A stretch of DNA of 64,000 nt from the NCBI GenBank assembly GCA_910586645.1, contig CAJUIS010000007.1, positions 1-64,000 of the forward strand. Direction: 5' to 3'. The translations under genes and the position numbers were made by a program. Shown here piece by piece: positions 35,434 to 44,940 of this stretch. Each line of letters begins with the position of its first letter. Position 1 is the stretch's first letter. The notes beneath the pieces are model-generated. The model worked only from the letters and a program-made list of their open reading frames with translations. It was not told the origin of the DNA and searched no databases. This DNA comes from an uncultured Lachnospiraceae bacterium (GTDB lineage: Bacteria > Bacillota > Clostridia > Lachnospirales > Lachnospiraceae).

Positions 35434-36483
35434 ATGGAGGGAACAATGAAAACGGCTGTTATGCTCGGAATCGGTAAAATGGGATTGGAAGAAAGGCCGA
35501 TTCCTGTGCCAAAAGACAACGAAGTCCTTGTAAAGTTAGAATATGTTGGCATCTGCGGCAGCGACCTGCATTATTATGAAACAGGGGCAATTGGAGATTA
35601 TGTGGTAAAGCCGCCCTTTGTGCTGGGGCATGAGCCGGGCGGTACGGTAGTGAAAGTTGGAAAAGATGTGAAGCATTTGAAAGCCGGAGACCGGGTTGCG
35701 CTGGAACCGGGAAAAACCTGCGGCCACTGTGAATTTTGCAAATCGGGGAATTATAATCTTTGTCCGGACGTTATATTTTTTGCAACGCCTCCGGTAGACG
35801 GCGTATTTCAGGAATATGTGGCGCATGATGCGGATCTTTGCTTTAAACTTCCGGATCACGTAAGTACGTTGGAGGGCGCTTTGATTGAACCTTTGGCGGT
35901 AGGCTTTCATGCGGCAATGCAGGGAGGCGCAGGAGCCGGGCAGACTGCAGTGGTTATGGGGGCAGGATGCATTGGACTTGTGACGATGATGGCATTAAAG
36001 GCAATGGGAGTATCCAGGGTGTATGTAGTGGACATTATGGAAAAAAGGCTTCAGAAAGCATTGGAGCTTGGGGCGGACGGGATTATTGACGGGAGCCGGA
36101 CGGATGCGGCAGAGGAAGTGAAAAAGCTGACAGATGGAAGAGGATGCGACCTGGCGGTGGAAACGGCAGGCACGCAGGTGACAACGGTTCAGGCCATCCA
36201 TATGGTGAAAAAAGGAGCTGTGATTGTTCTGGTTGGATACAGCAAGAGCGGTGAAATGACGCTTCCTATGAGTCTTGCGCTGGATAAAGAGCTGACATTT
36301 AAGACGGTATTTCGTTATCGCCATATTTATCCTATGGCGATTGACGCAGTTGCGGCCGGCAAAGTAAACCTGAAAGGGATTGTGACGGATGTATTCGGGC
36401 TGGATGAAGTGCAGAAAGCTATGGATTACAGCGTAAATCATAAAGCGGATATTGTGAAAGCCGTTATCCGTATAGCAGAATGA
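35434..36483 (+). CDS. Zinc-dependent polyol (sorbitol/xylitol) dehydrogenase
   Basis: 349-residue NAD-dependent medium-chain dehydrogenase that oxidises a sugar alcohol to a ketose. Catalytic zinc ligands lie in GICGSDLH and LGHEPGG, the four structural-zinc Cys in CGHCEFC...LC (about 96-110), and the Rossmann loop is VMGAGCIG. It groups with sorbitol and xylitol dehydrogenases; which polyol is used is not decidable. It heads an operon with a symporter and a fructokinase-type kinase, giving the route polyol in, ketose, ketose phosphate. GGAGG is 8 bases before the ATG. Confidence 0.9.
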   Translation: MEGTMKTAVMLGIGKMGLEERPIPVPKDNEVLVKLEYVGICGSDLHYYETGAIGDYVVKPPFVLGHEPGGTVVKVGKDVKHLKAGDRVALEPGKTCGHCEFCKSGNYNLCPDVIFFATPPVDGVFQEYVAHDADLCFKLPDHVSTLEGALIEPLAVGFHAAMQGGAGAGQTAVVMGAGCIGLVTMMALKAMGVSRVYVVDIMEKRLQKALELGADGIIDGSRTDAAEEVKKLTDGRGCDLAVETAGTQVTTVQAIHMVKKGAVIVLVGYSKSGEMTLPMSLALDKELTFKTVFRYRHIYPMAIDAVAAGKVNLKGIVTDVFGLDEVQKAMDYSVNHKADIVKAVIRIAE

Positions 36484-36496
36484 CCGGAGGATGGCG

Positions 36497-37873
36497 ATGG
36501 AGAAGAAAAATACAGATATAAAAGTGCCGCTGATTAGTAAAATTGCTTATGGCATGGGTGATGTGGGGTGTAATTTCAGTTGGATGTTTGTCGGGAATTT
36601 CCTGATGATTTTTTATACGGATGTGTTTGGGATTGGAATGGGGGCGGTTGCCGGGCTGATGTTATTTTCCAGGTTCTGGGACGCCATTAACGATCCGGTC
36701 ATTGGAGGGCTGAGCGATAAGACGCATACAAAATGGGGAAGATACCGTCCATGGCTTCTGGTCGCCGCGCCGCTTACTGCGCTGACGCTGATGCTGACAT
36801 TCTGGGCGCATCCGGATTGGCCGTCAACAGTTAAGATTGTCTACATGACAGTTACGTACTGTATTCTGGTGTTAGGCTACACTTGTGTAAATATCCCTTA
36901 TGGGACGCTCTGCGGCGCAATGACGCAGAACATAGAAGAGCGGGCGAAAATTAATACATTCCGTTCGGTCAGCGCAATGGTTGCAATCGGAATTATCAAT
37001 ATTATAACGGTTCCTTTGATTGCGGCGCTTGGCGGAGGAGACGACAGGCAGGGTTACCTTTTGGTTGCCGTGGCGTATGGGGGCATTTTTGCAGCCTGTC
37101 ATATTTTCTGTTTTGCGAAAACGAAGGAAGTCGTAGAAGTTCCGGAGAAAGAAAAAATTTCCCTGAAAGTGCAGTTGACGTCTGTGATGAAAAATAAACC
37201 GTACATGATTGCGGTGGCAGGACAGTTTTTGTTTGGGATTACGCTTTATGGGCGGAATGCAGACGCGCTTTATTATTTTACCTATGTGGAAGGAAATCAG
37301 GCATTGTTCAGTACATATTCCCTGTTTATTATTTTGCCCTCGATTATTGGCGCGGCCTGTTTTCCGGTTGTATTCCGGCTGACAAACAATAAAGGGCGTT
37401 CGGCTTCCATATTCGCATTGCTTACCGGAATCAGCATGTTTTGCATGTACTTTTTTACAGCCGGGGAGATGCCTGTTCCATTTTATCTGTTTTCGTGTCT
37501 GGCACAGTTTTTCTTTTCCGGATTTAATACGGCTATTTATGCGATTGTTCCGGATTGTGTGGAGTACGGAGAATGGAAAACGGGGCTGCGTAACGACGGA
37601 TTCCAATATGCTTTTATTTCATTGGGGAATAAGATCGGAATGGCAATCGGAACTTCTGTTCTTGCGGGAGTTTTAGGCAGTCTTGGATATGTGGCAAACC
37701 AGCGGCAGAATCCGGTTGTTTTGGCGGTAATGAAGCATTCTTTCACTACGGTTCCGGGCATATTGTGGATTGTTACGGCGGGAGTCTTATATTTTTACCG
37801 ACTGAACCGGAAAGCTTATCATAAAATTATGCAGGAGATTCAGGAAAGAAAGGAGAATGGGAAGTATGTATGA
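36497..37873 (+). CDS. GPH-family sugar/polyol:cation symporter
   Basis: 458-residue inner-membrane carrier of the MelB/glycoside-pentoside-hexuronide family with about twelve hydrophobic spans. Family motifs include NDPVIGGLSDKTHTKWGRYRPW (loop 2-3) and NIPYGTLCGAMT. It should import the polyol or sugar used by the neighbouring enzymes with Na+ or H+. The ATG at 36497 is 6 bases after GGAGG; an ATG two codons earlier is too close. Its end overlaps the start of the kinase gene. Confidence 0.9.
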   Translation: MEKKNTDIKVPLISKIAYGMGDVGCNFSWMFVGNFLMIFYTDVFGIGMGAVAGLMLFSRFWDAINDPVIGGLSDKTHTKWGRYRPWLLVAAPLTALTLMLTFWAHPDWPSTVKIVYMTVTYCILVLGYTCVNIPYGTLCGAMTQNIEERAKINTFRSVSAMVAIGIINIITVPLIAALGGGDDRQGYLLVAVAYGGIFAACHIFCFAKTKEVVEVPEKEKISLKVQLTSVMKNKPYMIAVAGQFLFGITLYGRNADALYYFTYVEGNQALFSTYSLFIILPSIIGAACFPVVFRLTNNKGRSASIFALLTGISMFCMYFFTAGEMPVPFYLFSCLAQFFFSGFNTAIYAIVPDCVEYGEWKTGLRNDGFQYAFISLGNKIGMAIGTSVLAGVLGSLGYVANQRQNPVVLAVMKHSFTTVPGILWIVTAGVLYFYRLNRKAYHKIMQEIQERKENGKYV

Positions 37874-39074
37874 TGTCGTTGCATTGGGGGAGCTGCTGAT
37901 TGATTTTGTTCAAAACGGCAGCAGCCGGAATGGAAATCCGGTGTTTGAGGCAAATCCGGGAGGAGCGCCCTGTAATGTGCTTGCAATGCTGGCGCGGCTT
38001 GGTTATCAGACTGCTTTTATCGGGAAAGTAGGCGATGATTTTTTTGGAAAAATGCTGGGCAAAACAATTCGGGAAACAGGGATTTCTGCGGAAGGATTGG
38101 CGTACGACAAAAATGTAAATACAACGCTTGCTTTCGTCCATACGCTTTCTGACGGTGACAGGGATTTTTCGTTTTATAGAAATCCGGGGGCAGACATTAT
38201 GCTGACAGAACAGGAAATCAGCAAAAGACTCATAGAAGAATGCAAAATTTTTCATTTTGGCTCCCTTTCTCTCACAGACGAACCGGCAAAGACAGCGGCA
38301 AAGAGGGCGGTTGCTTTTGCGAAAGCCGCAGGAAAGCTGATTTCTTTTGATCCAAATTACAGAGAACGGCTGTGGGAAAATGAAGAACGGGCAAAAGAAG
38401 CTGTCTGGTATGGAATCAGTGTATGCGATATTTTAAAAATAGCGGATAATGAAATAAAATGGCTGACAGGACTTAATGATTATGATGAAGGCGTGCGTGC
38501 AGTGAAAGAGAGGTCAGGGGCAAAGCTTATCAATGTGACTTTAGGCAGTCAGGGGAGTCTGTCTTATTATCAGGGCAGAAAAGTCTGCGGAAAACCGTTT
38601 TTAAATGACAGAACAATTGATACGACAGGCGCCGGAGACACATTTTGCGCCGGAATGTTACATTTTGTTCTGGAACGCGGCCTGGATTCCTTAAACGAGA
38701 CAGATTTGGAAGAAATGCTGGAATTTGCAAACGCCGCGGCTTCTATTGTGACGACCCGCAGAGGCGCGCTGTCCTCCATGCCGGAAAAAGAAGAAATTGA
38801 GCGTCTGATTCTGGGAGACAGGAAGGTTGAAAAGGAACAGAAGGCTGTGAAAACATTTCCGGTGACGCTTCATTCGGTAGATAAAGTAAAAGGATTTGTA
38901 AACGATATGGGCCGGATAGGAGGAGACGCGCTTCTTTTGGCTGGAAAGTATGTGATTGATGCAAAATCCATCATGGGAATTTTCAGCCTGGATTTGTCCA
39001 ACCCACTTCAGCTTCAAATTGAGGACTGGAAAGAAGAATATGCGGAAGTGATAAAAAAATATCTCAGTCCGTGA
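37866..39074 (+). CDS. PfkB-family sugar kinase fused to an HPr-like domain
   Basis: 402 residues. Residues 1-315 are a fructokinase-type PfkB kinase: NPGGAPCNVLAML substrate loop and DTTGAGDTF catalytic/anion-hole motif with the base Asp. Residues about 325-400 look like an HPr fold (FPVTLHSVDKVKGFV... and YVIDAKSIMGIFSLDLS). The region matching HPr Ser46 is kept (Ser368 in KSIMG), while the phosphocarrier His15 is replaced (HSVDKV context), as in Crh. The kinase probably makes ketose phosphate from the dehydrogenase product. Start chosen at 37866; the ATG at 37857 is too close to AGGAG. Confidence 0.85.
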   Translation: MYDVVALGELLIDFVQNGSSRNGNPVFEANPGGAPCNVLAMLARLGYQTAFIGKVGDDFFGKMLGKTIRETGISAEGLAYDKNVNTTLAFVHTLSDGDRDFSFYRNPGADIMLTEQEISKRLIEECKIFHFGSLSLTDEPAKTAAKRAVAFAKAAGKLISFDPNYRERLWENEERAKEAVWYGISVCDILKIADNEIKWLTGLNDYDEGVRAVKERSGAKLINVTLGSQGSLSYYQGRKVCGKPFLNDRTIDTTGAGDTFCAGMLHFVLERGLDSLNETDLEEMLEFANAAASIVTTRRGALSSMPEKEEIERLILGDRKVEKEQKAVKTFPVTLHSVDKVKGFVNDMGRIGGDALLLAGKYVIDAKSIMGIFSLDLSNPLQLQIEDWKEEYAEVIKKYLSP

Positions 39075-39160
39075 AGCGGGATTTTTAATCCTGATAATTG
39101 AGCAGAGACTTTGGAAGCCTGACAATAAATTTCTGTATTTCTCATAGATTAAAAGCAAGA

Positions 39161-39200
39161 AACGCCGGAAAGCAAGACAGTATTCTGGCGTTTTTTGTTT
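39161..39200 (+). terminator. Terminator of the polyol operon
   Basis: AACGCCGGAA (39162-39171) and TTCTGGCGTT (39184-39193) pair over 10 bp with one G-T, followed by TTTTGTTTT. Confidence 0.88.
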
Positions 39201-39454
39201 TGGAAATTATTTGGAAATATTTTAAAAAGATTGGTTATTTCTGCAGAATTTCTATCAGAGCATATGGAAAAAAACAAAAAAATCTGATATTCTAATAATT
39301 ATAGAAAGCTTTTTCGCAATTTGTATATTTTTTTTGGTTTAAAATATTGAAACATCATAGAAAAATAAAAAATACAGCAGATTTGAAGTGGAACAATCCG
39401 AAGGAAACAGGATAACGGGAAATGAATTTGCAATTTTGGAAAGGTGGGATCCAT
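39201..39454. other. AT-rich intergenic stretch before the Cmr5-like gene
   Basis: Contains runs of A and T and a TTGTAT...TAAAAT pair with only 13 bases between, so no convincing promoter. No small gene with a ribosome site was found. Confidence 0.4.
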
Positions 39455-39853
39455 ATGGACAGACATATAGTCGGGGAATTTGTTCCGATTGCATACGATA
39501 TTTTAAAAGACAGCCCTGTATATAAAGACGGACAGATTTCCAGCAGTTTTAAGAGGATTATAACATCATTTGGAACGGCGGTACAGATGGGGAAGCTGAC
39601 GCCTGCAGTGGCCTTTTTCAGTCAGCAGGGCCAGGCTGACAATTCCGGGCAGGAGCTGCTGAAGATCATTCTGCAGATGCTTAAAAATCATGGAGACGCA
39701 TCGGAGTCTGAGCCGAATCTGTTCCATTATATCTGCGAAGAAGATAAAAAGAGAAAAAAGGGGGCAAAATTGGAGGTTTTAAACGCTTCTGTAGCTGTAA
39801 AATTTGCCATGAACTTATTTGAATCCGAAGAGCGGAAAAAAAGAGGCGAATGA
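39455..39853 (+). CDS. Orphan Cmr5-like protein (type III-B CRISPR small-subunit family)
   Basis: 132-residue helical protein. The central SSSFKRIITSFGTAV...KLTPAVAFFSQQ pattern, followed by a helix LLKIILQMLK, resembles Cmr5, the small subunit that lines the Cmr effector and contacts RNA. No other cmr gene, Cas protein or CRISPR array lies within this window. The ATG at 39455 has AAGGTGGG just upstream; an ATG 11 codons earlier is weaker. The gene stands alone with the same base composition as its neighbours. The assignment is by pattern memory only, so the similarity needs a profile search; other small helical bundles are possible. Confidence 0.5.
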   Translation: MDRHIVGEFVPIAYDILKDSPVYKDGQISSSFKRIITSFGTAVQMGKLTPAVAFFSQQGQADNSGQELLKIILQMLKNHGDASESEPNLFHYICEEDKKRKKGAKLEVLNASVAVKFAMNLFESEERKKRGE

Positions 39854-39926
39854 TTCAGGTCGGCTTAGTTTGCGTTTCGGCGCATAACAGGAGCGTTTGA
39901 TGGCGTCAATGGAATTTATAAAAAAG

Positions 39927-39955
39927 TTGTGTTTTGTATAAAATACTGATACAAT
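39927..39955 (+). promoter_or_regulatory. Possible promoter of the SDR gene
   Basis: TTGTGT (39927-39932) and TACAAT (39950-39955) with a 17-base spacer, 128 bases before the chosen start codon. Confidence 0.45.
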
Positions 39956-40083
39956 TAAAAACAGAAAAAATTTTTTTGTGCAAAATGATAAATAAGCAGG
40001 GGCAAAAGGAGCGAGCGGAGACAGGAATTAAAAATCTTTGCCGCCGTCTGCTCTTTTCAGGCATTTTGAAAGGAGAGATAAGG

Positions 40084-40818
40084 ATGGAACGGAAAACGGC
40101 TTTGATTACAGGGGCTTCAAGGGGAATCGGACAGGCAGCGGCCGCTGCATTTGCAAAAGAAGGGTATGATTTGGTTTTAAACTGTATCCATTCCAGGGAA
40201 AAACTGTGGAATTTTTCAAAGGAACTGGAAGAGTCGTTTCAGATCCGGACGCTTTGCTGCTGCGGCGATGTGGGCAGTTATGCGTTTGTGCGGCATATGT
40301 TTGAGCGGGCGGCGGAATTTTGTGCGGGGATTGATCTTTTGATTAATAATGCTGGCATTTCCTATCTGGGATTGATTGGAGATATGTCGTATGAGGACTG
40401 GGAGCGTGTGCTGCATACGAACCTGACTTCCGTATTTGCCTGCTGTAAGTGTGCGGTTCCTTATATGCTTTCCAGAAAAAGGGGGAAAATTATCAATATT
40501 TCTTCCGACTGGGGCGTTTGCGGAGCCTCCTGCGAAACGGCTTATTCTGCTTCAAAAGGCGGCGTCAATGCATTTACAAGAGCGCTTGCAAAGGAGCTTG
40601 CTCCCAGCAATATCCAGGTCAACGCCGTTGCCTGCGGTGTGATTGATACGGATATGAATGCAGGATTCGATCGGTTTGAACGAAAAAGCCTGGAAGAGGA
40701 GATTCCGGCAGGATATTTTGCAAAGCCGGACGAAGTTGCAGAATTTCTCTGCCAGTTGTCTGTGGCGCCCGCTTATCTCACAGGTCAGGTGATCCGGTTT
40801 GACGGCGGCTGGGTGTAA
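40084..40818 (+). CDS. Short-chain dehydrogenase/reductase (FabG-like)
   Basis: 244-residue NAD(P)-dependent oxidoreductase. The cofactor loop is TGASRGIG (about 8-15), the structural motif INNAG, the catalytic Ser in NISSDWG and the catalytic YSASK follow in order, and the tail FDGGW is typical. Many such proteins reduce 3-ketoacyl or other carbonyls, and the isolated position away from fatty-acid genes leaves the substrate open. The ATG at 40084 is 8 bases from AAAGGAG. A longer frame upstream to 39934 lacks a ribosome site. It lies 66 bases before the SGNH protein and may be co-transcribed with it. Confidence 0.85.
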   Translation: MERKTALITGASRGIGQAAAAAFAKEGYDLVLNCIHSREKLWNFSKELEESFQIRTLCCCGDVGSYAFVRHMFERAAEFCAGIDLLINNAGISYLGLIGDMSYEDWERVLHTNLTSVFACCKCAVPYMLSRKRGKIINISSDWGVCGASCETAYSASKGGVNAFTRALAKELAPSNIQVNAVACGVIDTDMNAGFDRFERKSLEEEIPAGYFAKPDEVAEFLCQLSVAPAYLTGQVIRFDGGWV

Positions 40819-40884
40819 TGTGGTTTTAGCCGAGAACAGAAGTTTGTTTTTGAACGGAAGAAAAAGCAAGGAGGTTATTGGAGA

Positions 40885-43800
40885 GTGAAGTTGTTAAAAA
40901 AGGCGTTGGCGCTGTTTTTGTCAGGGGCGGTTGCTTTTGGCGGAGTGTGGAATTTTCCGGCGGAAAACGGAGCAGATATAATATGGGCGGCGTCAAGAGG
41001 CGCCAGTATGGAGAACGGGTTGGATTATGACGCCGGAAGTTTTTCCGGCGTAGAGTTTAACGGTGCGAATGTGTATGAGATTTCGCCGGACGACGCAGCA
41101 CTGTTTCAGGAAAATATCAGAAATGCGGCGTCGCTTGAGATTTCAATTACGTTTCGAGTGCAGTCTGCGGCTAAGAACTATATTAATCTGCTTGAAATAT
41201 CAGATAAATCCAATAATGCGTCTTCGGCAGGCGTCCCGCAGTCTTCCATTGCGGTGATTGCGTCAAAAGAAGGGACGGTTTTTTTTGAAGCCGGTTCCAA
41301 TAAGACGGGAACAGACTGGCAGACGCCTGTTGGCGTCAATATTGCAGACGGTGCGTTTCATACGTTGGAGATGTCCGTATCTGCGGGCGGCATAAAATGC
41401 CGGATAGACGGATCCGCATGGAAAGAATCCTCGGCGGACGGCAGCAAGAATACGAAGAAATTTATGACGGCGTTTTTTGGAGGCGCGGCTGAAGGGTATA
41501 CGGACTGGCGCGGCAGCGTGGATTCTGTTGCCATTGGAGGGCTTAGCCCGGACAGTTGTTTCAAAAACGACGCATATATGAATTTGAATGGGGAGATATC
41601 GGCGGTTCTGGTTTCCGGCATAAACAGTTCTGAAATTACCGGAGGCGGCGTGGCAGCCGGAATGTTTGAGGCGCAGAGTCTGGACAATACATGGCTGTTT
41701 GGCGGAGGAGCCGAGACACAGGGACGGTTTTCTGAAATCGGGTGCGTCAGGAATTACATCGGACAGTTTGAAGAATATATACGCTGGGTAAAGCGTGTGG
41801 ACAGTACGCTTTTGGGACTGCAGCGTTATGTGATAAATGTTGGGAAAGAAGGACAGGATGCCGTGGCGTTTGCAGCGGAACTTGACAGCTATATTGCAAA
41901 GACAGATCCGAAAGCGGTTTCTTATCTGGTAGGGCCGGAGGATTACCGCAAAGGCGGGGAGGGATTGGAAGCTTTTCAGGAAGCCATTGCCGAAATTATT
42001 TATACGTCGCTTGCAATGCGCGAAAACAGCGGATATGTGGTGATTCAGCTTCCCCATGCCACAAAGGCGTCTAAAGGGGCGGACGATGCCGGGCAGTATG
42101 CAAAGGCTGCAAAAGAAACGGCTCTTGCAATTGCGGCAGAAGGCAAAAACGCGGAGCGGATGGCTGTCGTGGATCATATGAAACAGACTGATACAGACGG
42201 GTTTAAAAATAAGATGCTTACAGCGGACGGCCTTTTAAACGCAAAAGGGCACTATGAAATAGCGCAGCAGTTTACAAAAACGGTATGCGGAGATACGTCT
42301 GGGTTTCCGGCAATATCGGATTCCTGGGAAACAGAGGATTTGCCGATAGAGTATTCGGATATGGCGCCGGAAGCGGCGGCGTCAGGGAATACGCTGGAAG
42401 TAACCGTTCCGGAAGATGACAGGACTGTGGAGTGGAACTATGTCCTGGCAACAGACGCCGGAAAAATTGCAGGGAAAGCGTATGGGAATCCTTTTGCAAT
42501 TGAAAGGCTTCCCGAAGGAGCGGAGTATGAACTGACGGTTTCGGCGGCGGACGGTTCTGTACAATTTGCAGCAGTAGAGGGGCGGATTACAGACGGGAAT
42601 GAAGCGAAGGCTGTCGGAGCGAAAGGGTCTTTACAGGAGGCTATCCGAAATAAAACAGATCAGACGGAAGGTTCTTTGACATGGCTTTTCATGGGAGACT
42701 CCATTACGCATGCGGCGGCGCATACGCATGGCTATGACGGCATCGCCCAGATTTTTGAAAAATACTTAAAAGAAGACCTGAAAAGATCGGACGATATTGT
42801 AATTAATACGGCTGTTTCCGGCGCTACCACAGTTCGGACGCTTGAAAATATCAACGAACGGATGACAAAGTATAAACCGGATATTGTGTCTGTTATGTTG
42901 GGGACAAATGATTCCAGGGAGCTGGCTGCGGCTGATTATATTGCAAATATGAAGGAGATTGTGGATAAAATAAGAGAAGCGTCTCCAGATGCTTTGATTA
43001 TTTTCAGAAGTCCGGTTCCGGCAAAAAACTGGGGCGGTTCAAACCGGTTTCCGGGAGAAGACGGTTATATTGCGGCTTTAAAGAAAGCGGCAGAAGAAGA
43101 CGGGAAGATTATATTTATCGATCAGTATACCGAATGGAGTGAAAAATTTGCGGCATATCCTTATTTATATAATGCGGCATATTACTATGGGGACGGAAAC
43201 GTTCATCCGGGCGCTGCAGGACAGCTTGAGATGACGCGGTGGTTTATCCGGGAGTGCGGCCTGAGCAGAAATGCGAAGATAGCAAACCTTTCCTTTCGGT
43301 TTGACAGCGTAAAAGAAGAGAGCAGTCTTGTGCCTGAGGTTTTGGCATCGGAGGAAAAAGATGCGGTAACGGTAAGCAAAGAGGATTTGAACGCGGCTTA
43401 TACAAGCGGAGAGATTGGGGATATTACAGTGGTTCTTTCTGACGCATGGGGGAGGACATATACAAAAAATTCAGGGCTTTCCGGAAATGAGGTATGCGTC
43501 AGGCTTCCGGAAAACTCCCGTTATACGGTGAAAGTTACAGCGAATATAAAAGGAAATCAGGCAAAAAAGGTTTCGTTTGCGTCTGAGGACATTATTTTGT
43601 CAAAAGAGACGGGAACAGCGGCGGACAGGGAGGCTGCGGAGAATGCAGCCCAGCTTCTGGATGAAATTTTGGAATTTGAAAGCACAAATGATTATGAGGC
43701 TGCGGTCAGGGATGCAGAAGCTGCCTATGACGCACTGACGGATGTTCAAAAACTGTATGTTCCAAATGAGAAATGCAAGATCCTTGCAGATGCAAAGCAG

Positions 43801-44901
43801 GCAATGGATAAAAGGGCGGCAGACGATGTAATTGCAAAGATAAACGCCATAGGAATATTGGAAAATACAGAGTTTTGCCGACGCAAAACAGAAGCGGCGA
43901 AGACGGCATATCAGGCATTGACGGACAATCAGAAAAAGCTGGTTTCAAATGCGAAACAGAAGCTGCTGGCGGCTGCGGAAGGAGCTATGGCGGATTATGA
44001 CGCTGTGGACGCAGTGGCTGGGAAAATAGACGCGATAGGGACAGTGACAAATACACCGGAATGCAGGCAGAAAACAGCGGAGGCAAGGACGGCGTACAAC
44101 AGCCTGACAGCGAGCCAGAAGGAACTGCTTTCAAAGGAACGGACCGAAACGTTAGAAGCCGCAGAAAGCGCCATAGCGGACTATGACGCTGCAGATGAAG
44201 TGGCTGCAAAAATAAGCGCGATAGGGACAGTGACAAATACACTGGAATGCAGGCAGAAAATTGAGAATGCGCGGCTTTCGTACAATGCTCTGACAGAAAA
44301 ACAAAAGCTTTTGGTTCCGAAAGAAAAGCTGAAAGTCCTGACGGATGCGGAAGCATCCTATGCGGCTTTGGGAAATGATCAGGGAGACTTGGGAGCGGCG
44401 GTTGAAAAAGGAGAAATTTATGAAAGCGGAGGTTTGCTTTTTAAAGCGCTTGATGTATCCAAACGGACAGCGGAATTTGCAGGCGTCCGGAAGCAAAAAG
44501 CAAAGCTTGTCATTCCAGGCAGCGTCCAAATTGGGAAAGAGCGTTACAAGGTAGTTTCCGTTGGAGACTTTGCATGTAAGAACAATAAAAAAGCAACGTC
44601 AGCCGTGATTGGGAAAAACGTGGAATCCATTGGAAAGAATGCGTTTGCAGGATGCGCTAAACTGAAAAAAGCAACCATAAAAAGCACGAAATTAAAAAAG
44701 ATTGGCAGTAAAGCATTTTATAACTGTAAAGTTTTAAGTTTTATTCAGATAAAAAGCAAGGTTTTAAAAAGCGTGGGGGCGAATGCGTTAAAGGGCATTC
44801 ATAAAAAAGCTGTCATCAAGGTTCCGTCTGTATCTCTGCAAACGTATAAGAAGAAATTGGCGAAAAAAGGACAGAAGAAAACGGTTTCTGTCAAATCATA
44901 A
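40885..44901 (+). CDS. Large secreted protein with LamG, two SGNH hydrolase domains, helical repeats and LRR module
   Basis: 1338 residues. A signal peptide (1-37) is followed by a LamG-like sandwich (about 45-225), a first SGNH-type domain (about 235-475), an Ig-like linker, an active-looking SGNH hydrolase (about 595-805), another beta domain, four helical repeats (about 920-1165) and the Lys-rich LRR module. The second SGNH domain has Ser606 in GDS, Asn675 in GTND and His774 in DGNVHP, so it is probably a carbohydrate esterase. The first reads GGA (Ala276) for GDS, GPED for GTND and DGLLN for DGNVH, and should be inactive. The start is GTG after AAGGAGG. Confidence 0.82.
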   Translation: MKLLKKALALFLSGAVAFGGVWNFPAENGADIIWAASRGASMENGLDYDAGSFSGVEFNGANVYEISPDDAALFQENIRNAASLEISITFRVQSAAKNYINLLEISDKSNNASSAGVPQSSIAVIASKEGTVFFEAGSNKTGTDWQTPVGVNIADGAFHTLEMSVSAGGIKCRIDGSAWKESSADGSKNTKKFMTAFFGGAAEGYTDWRGSVDSVAIGGLSPDSCFKNDAYMNLNGEISAVLVSGINSSEITGGGVAAGMFEAQSLDNTWLFGGGAETQGRFSEIGCVRNYIGQFEEYIRWVKRVDSTLLGLQRYVINVGKEGQDAVAFAAELDSYIAKTDPKAVSYLVGPEDYRKGGEGLEAFQEAIAEIIYTSLAMRENSGYVVIQLPHATKASKGADDAGQYAKAAKETALAIAAEGKNAERMAVVDHMKQTDTDGFKNKMLTADGLLNAKGHYEIAQQFTKTVCGDTSGFPAISDSWETEDLPIEYSDMAPEAAASGNTLEVTVPEDDRTVEWNYVLATDAGKIAGKAYGNPFAIERLPEGAEYELTVSAADGSVQFAAVEGRITDGNEAKAVGAKGSLQEAIRNKTDQTEGSLTWLFMGDSITHAAAHTHGYDGIAQIFEKYLKEDLKRSDDIVINTAVSGATTVRTLENINERMTKYKPDIVSVMLGTNDSRELAAADYIANMKEIVDKIREASPDALIIFRSPVPAKNWGGSNRFPGEDGYIAALKKAAEEDGKIIFIDQYTEWSEKFAAYPYLYNAAYYYGDGNVHPGAAGQLEMTRWFIRECGLSRNAKIANLSFRFDSVKEESSLVPEVLASEEKDAVTVSKEDLNAAYTSGEIGDITVVLSDAWGRTYTKNSGLSGNEVCVRLPENSRYTVKVTANIKGNQAKKVSFASEDIILSKETGTAADREAAENAAQLLDEILEFESTNDYEAAVRDAEAAYDALTDVQKLYVPNEKCKILADAKQAMDKRAADDVIAKINAIGILENTEFCRRKTEAAKTAYQALTDNQKKLVSNAKQKLLAAAEGAMADYDAVDAVAGKIDAIGTVTNTPECRQKTAEARTAYNSLTASQKELLSKERTETLEAAESAIADYDAADEVAAKISAIGTVTNTLECRQKIENARLSYNALTEKQKLLVPKEKLKVLTDAEASYAALGNDQGDLGAAVEKGEIYESGGLLFKALDVSKRTAEFAGVRKQKAKLVIPGSVQIGKERYKVVSVGDFACKNNKKATSAVIGKNVESIGKNAFAGCAKLKKATIKSTKLKKIGSKAFYNCKVLSFIQIKSKVLKSVGANALKGIHKKAVIKVPSVSLQTYKKKLAKKGQKKTVSVKS
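43822..44379 (+). repeat. Three 186-bp tandem repeats coding for 62-residue helical units
   Basis: Units begin at 43822, 44008 and 44194. Each encodes a pattern D-x-V-x-x-K-I-x-A-I-G, a conserved Cys in CRxK, then A-Y-x-x-L-T-x-x-Q-K. The second and third are nearly identical at DNA level over the IGTVTNT-CRQK part. A diverged unit (about 43645-43821) precedes them. They probably form a rod between enzyme and wall-binding parts. Confidence 0.85.
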
Positions 44902-44940
44902 ACCGGATTGCGTTTGAAAATTGCTCTAAGATCAAAGAAG

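Noticed and set aside
39934..40083. 50-codon N-terminal extension of the SDR protein
   Set aside because: It lacks a ribosome site and homology; the ATG at 40084 has AAAGGAG and begins just before the cofactor loop as usual in the family.
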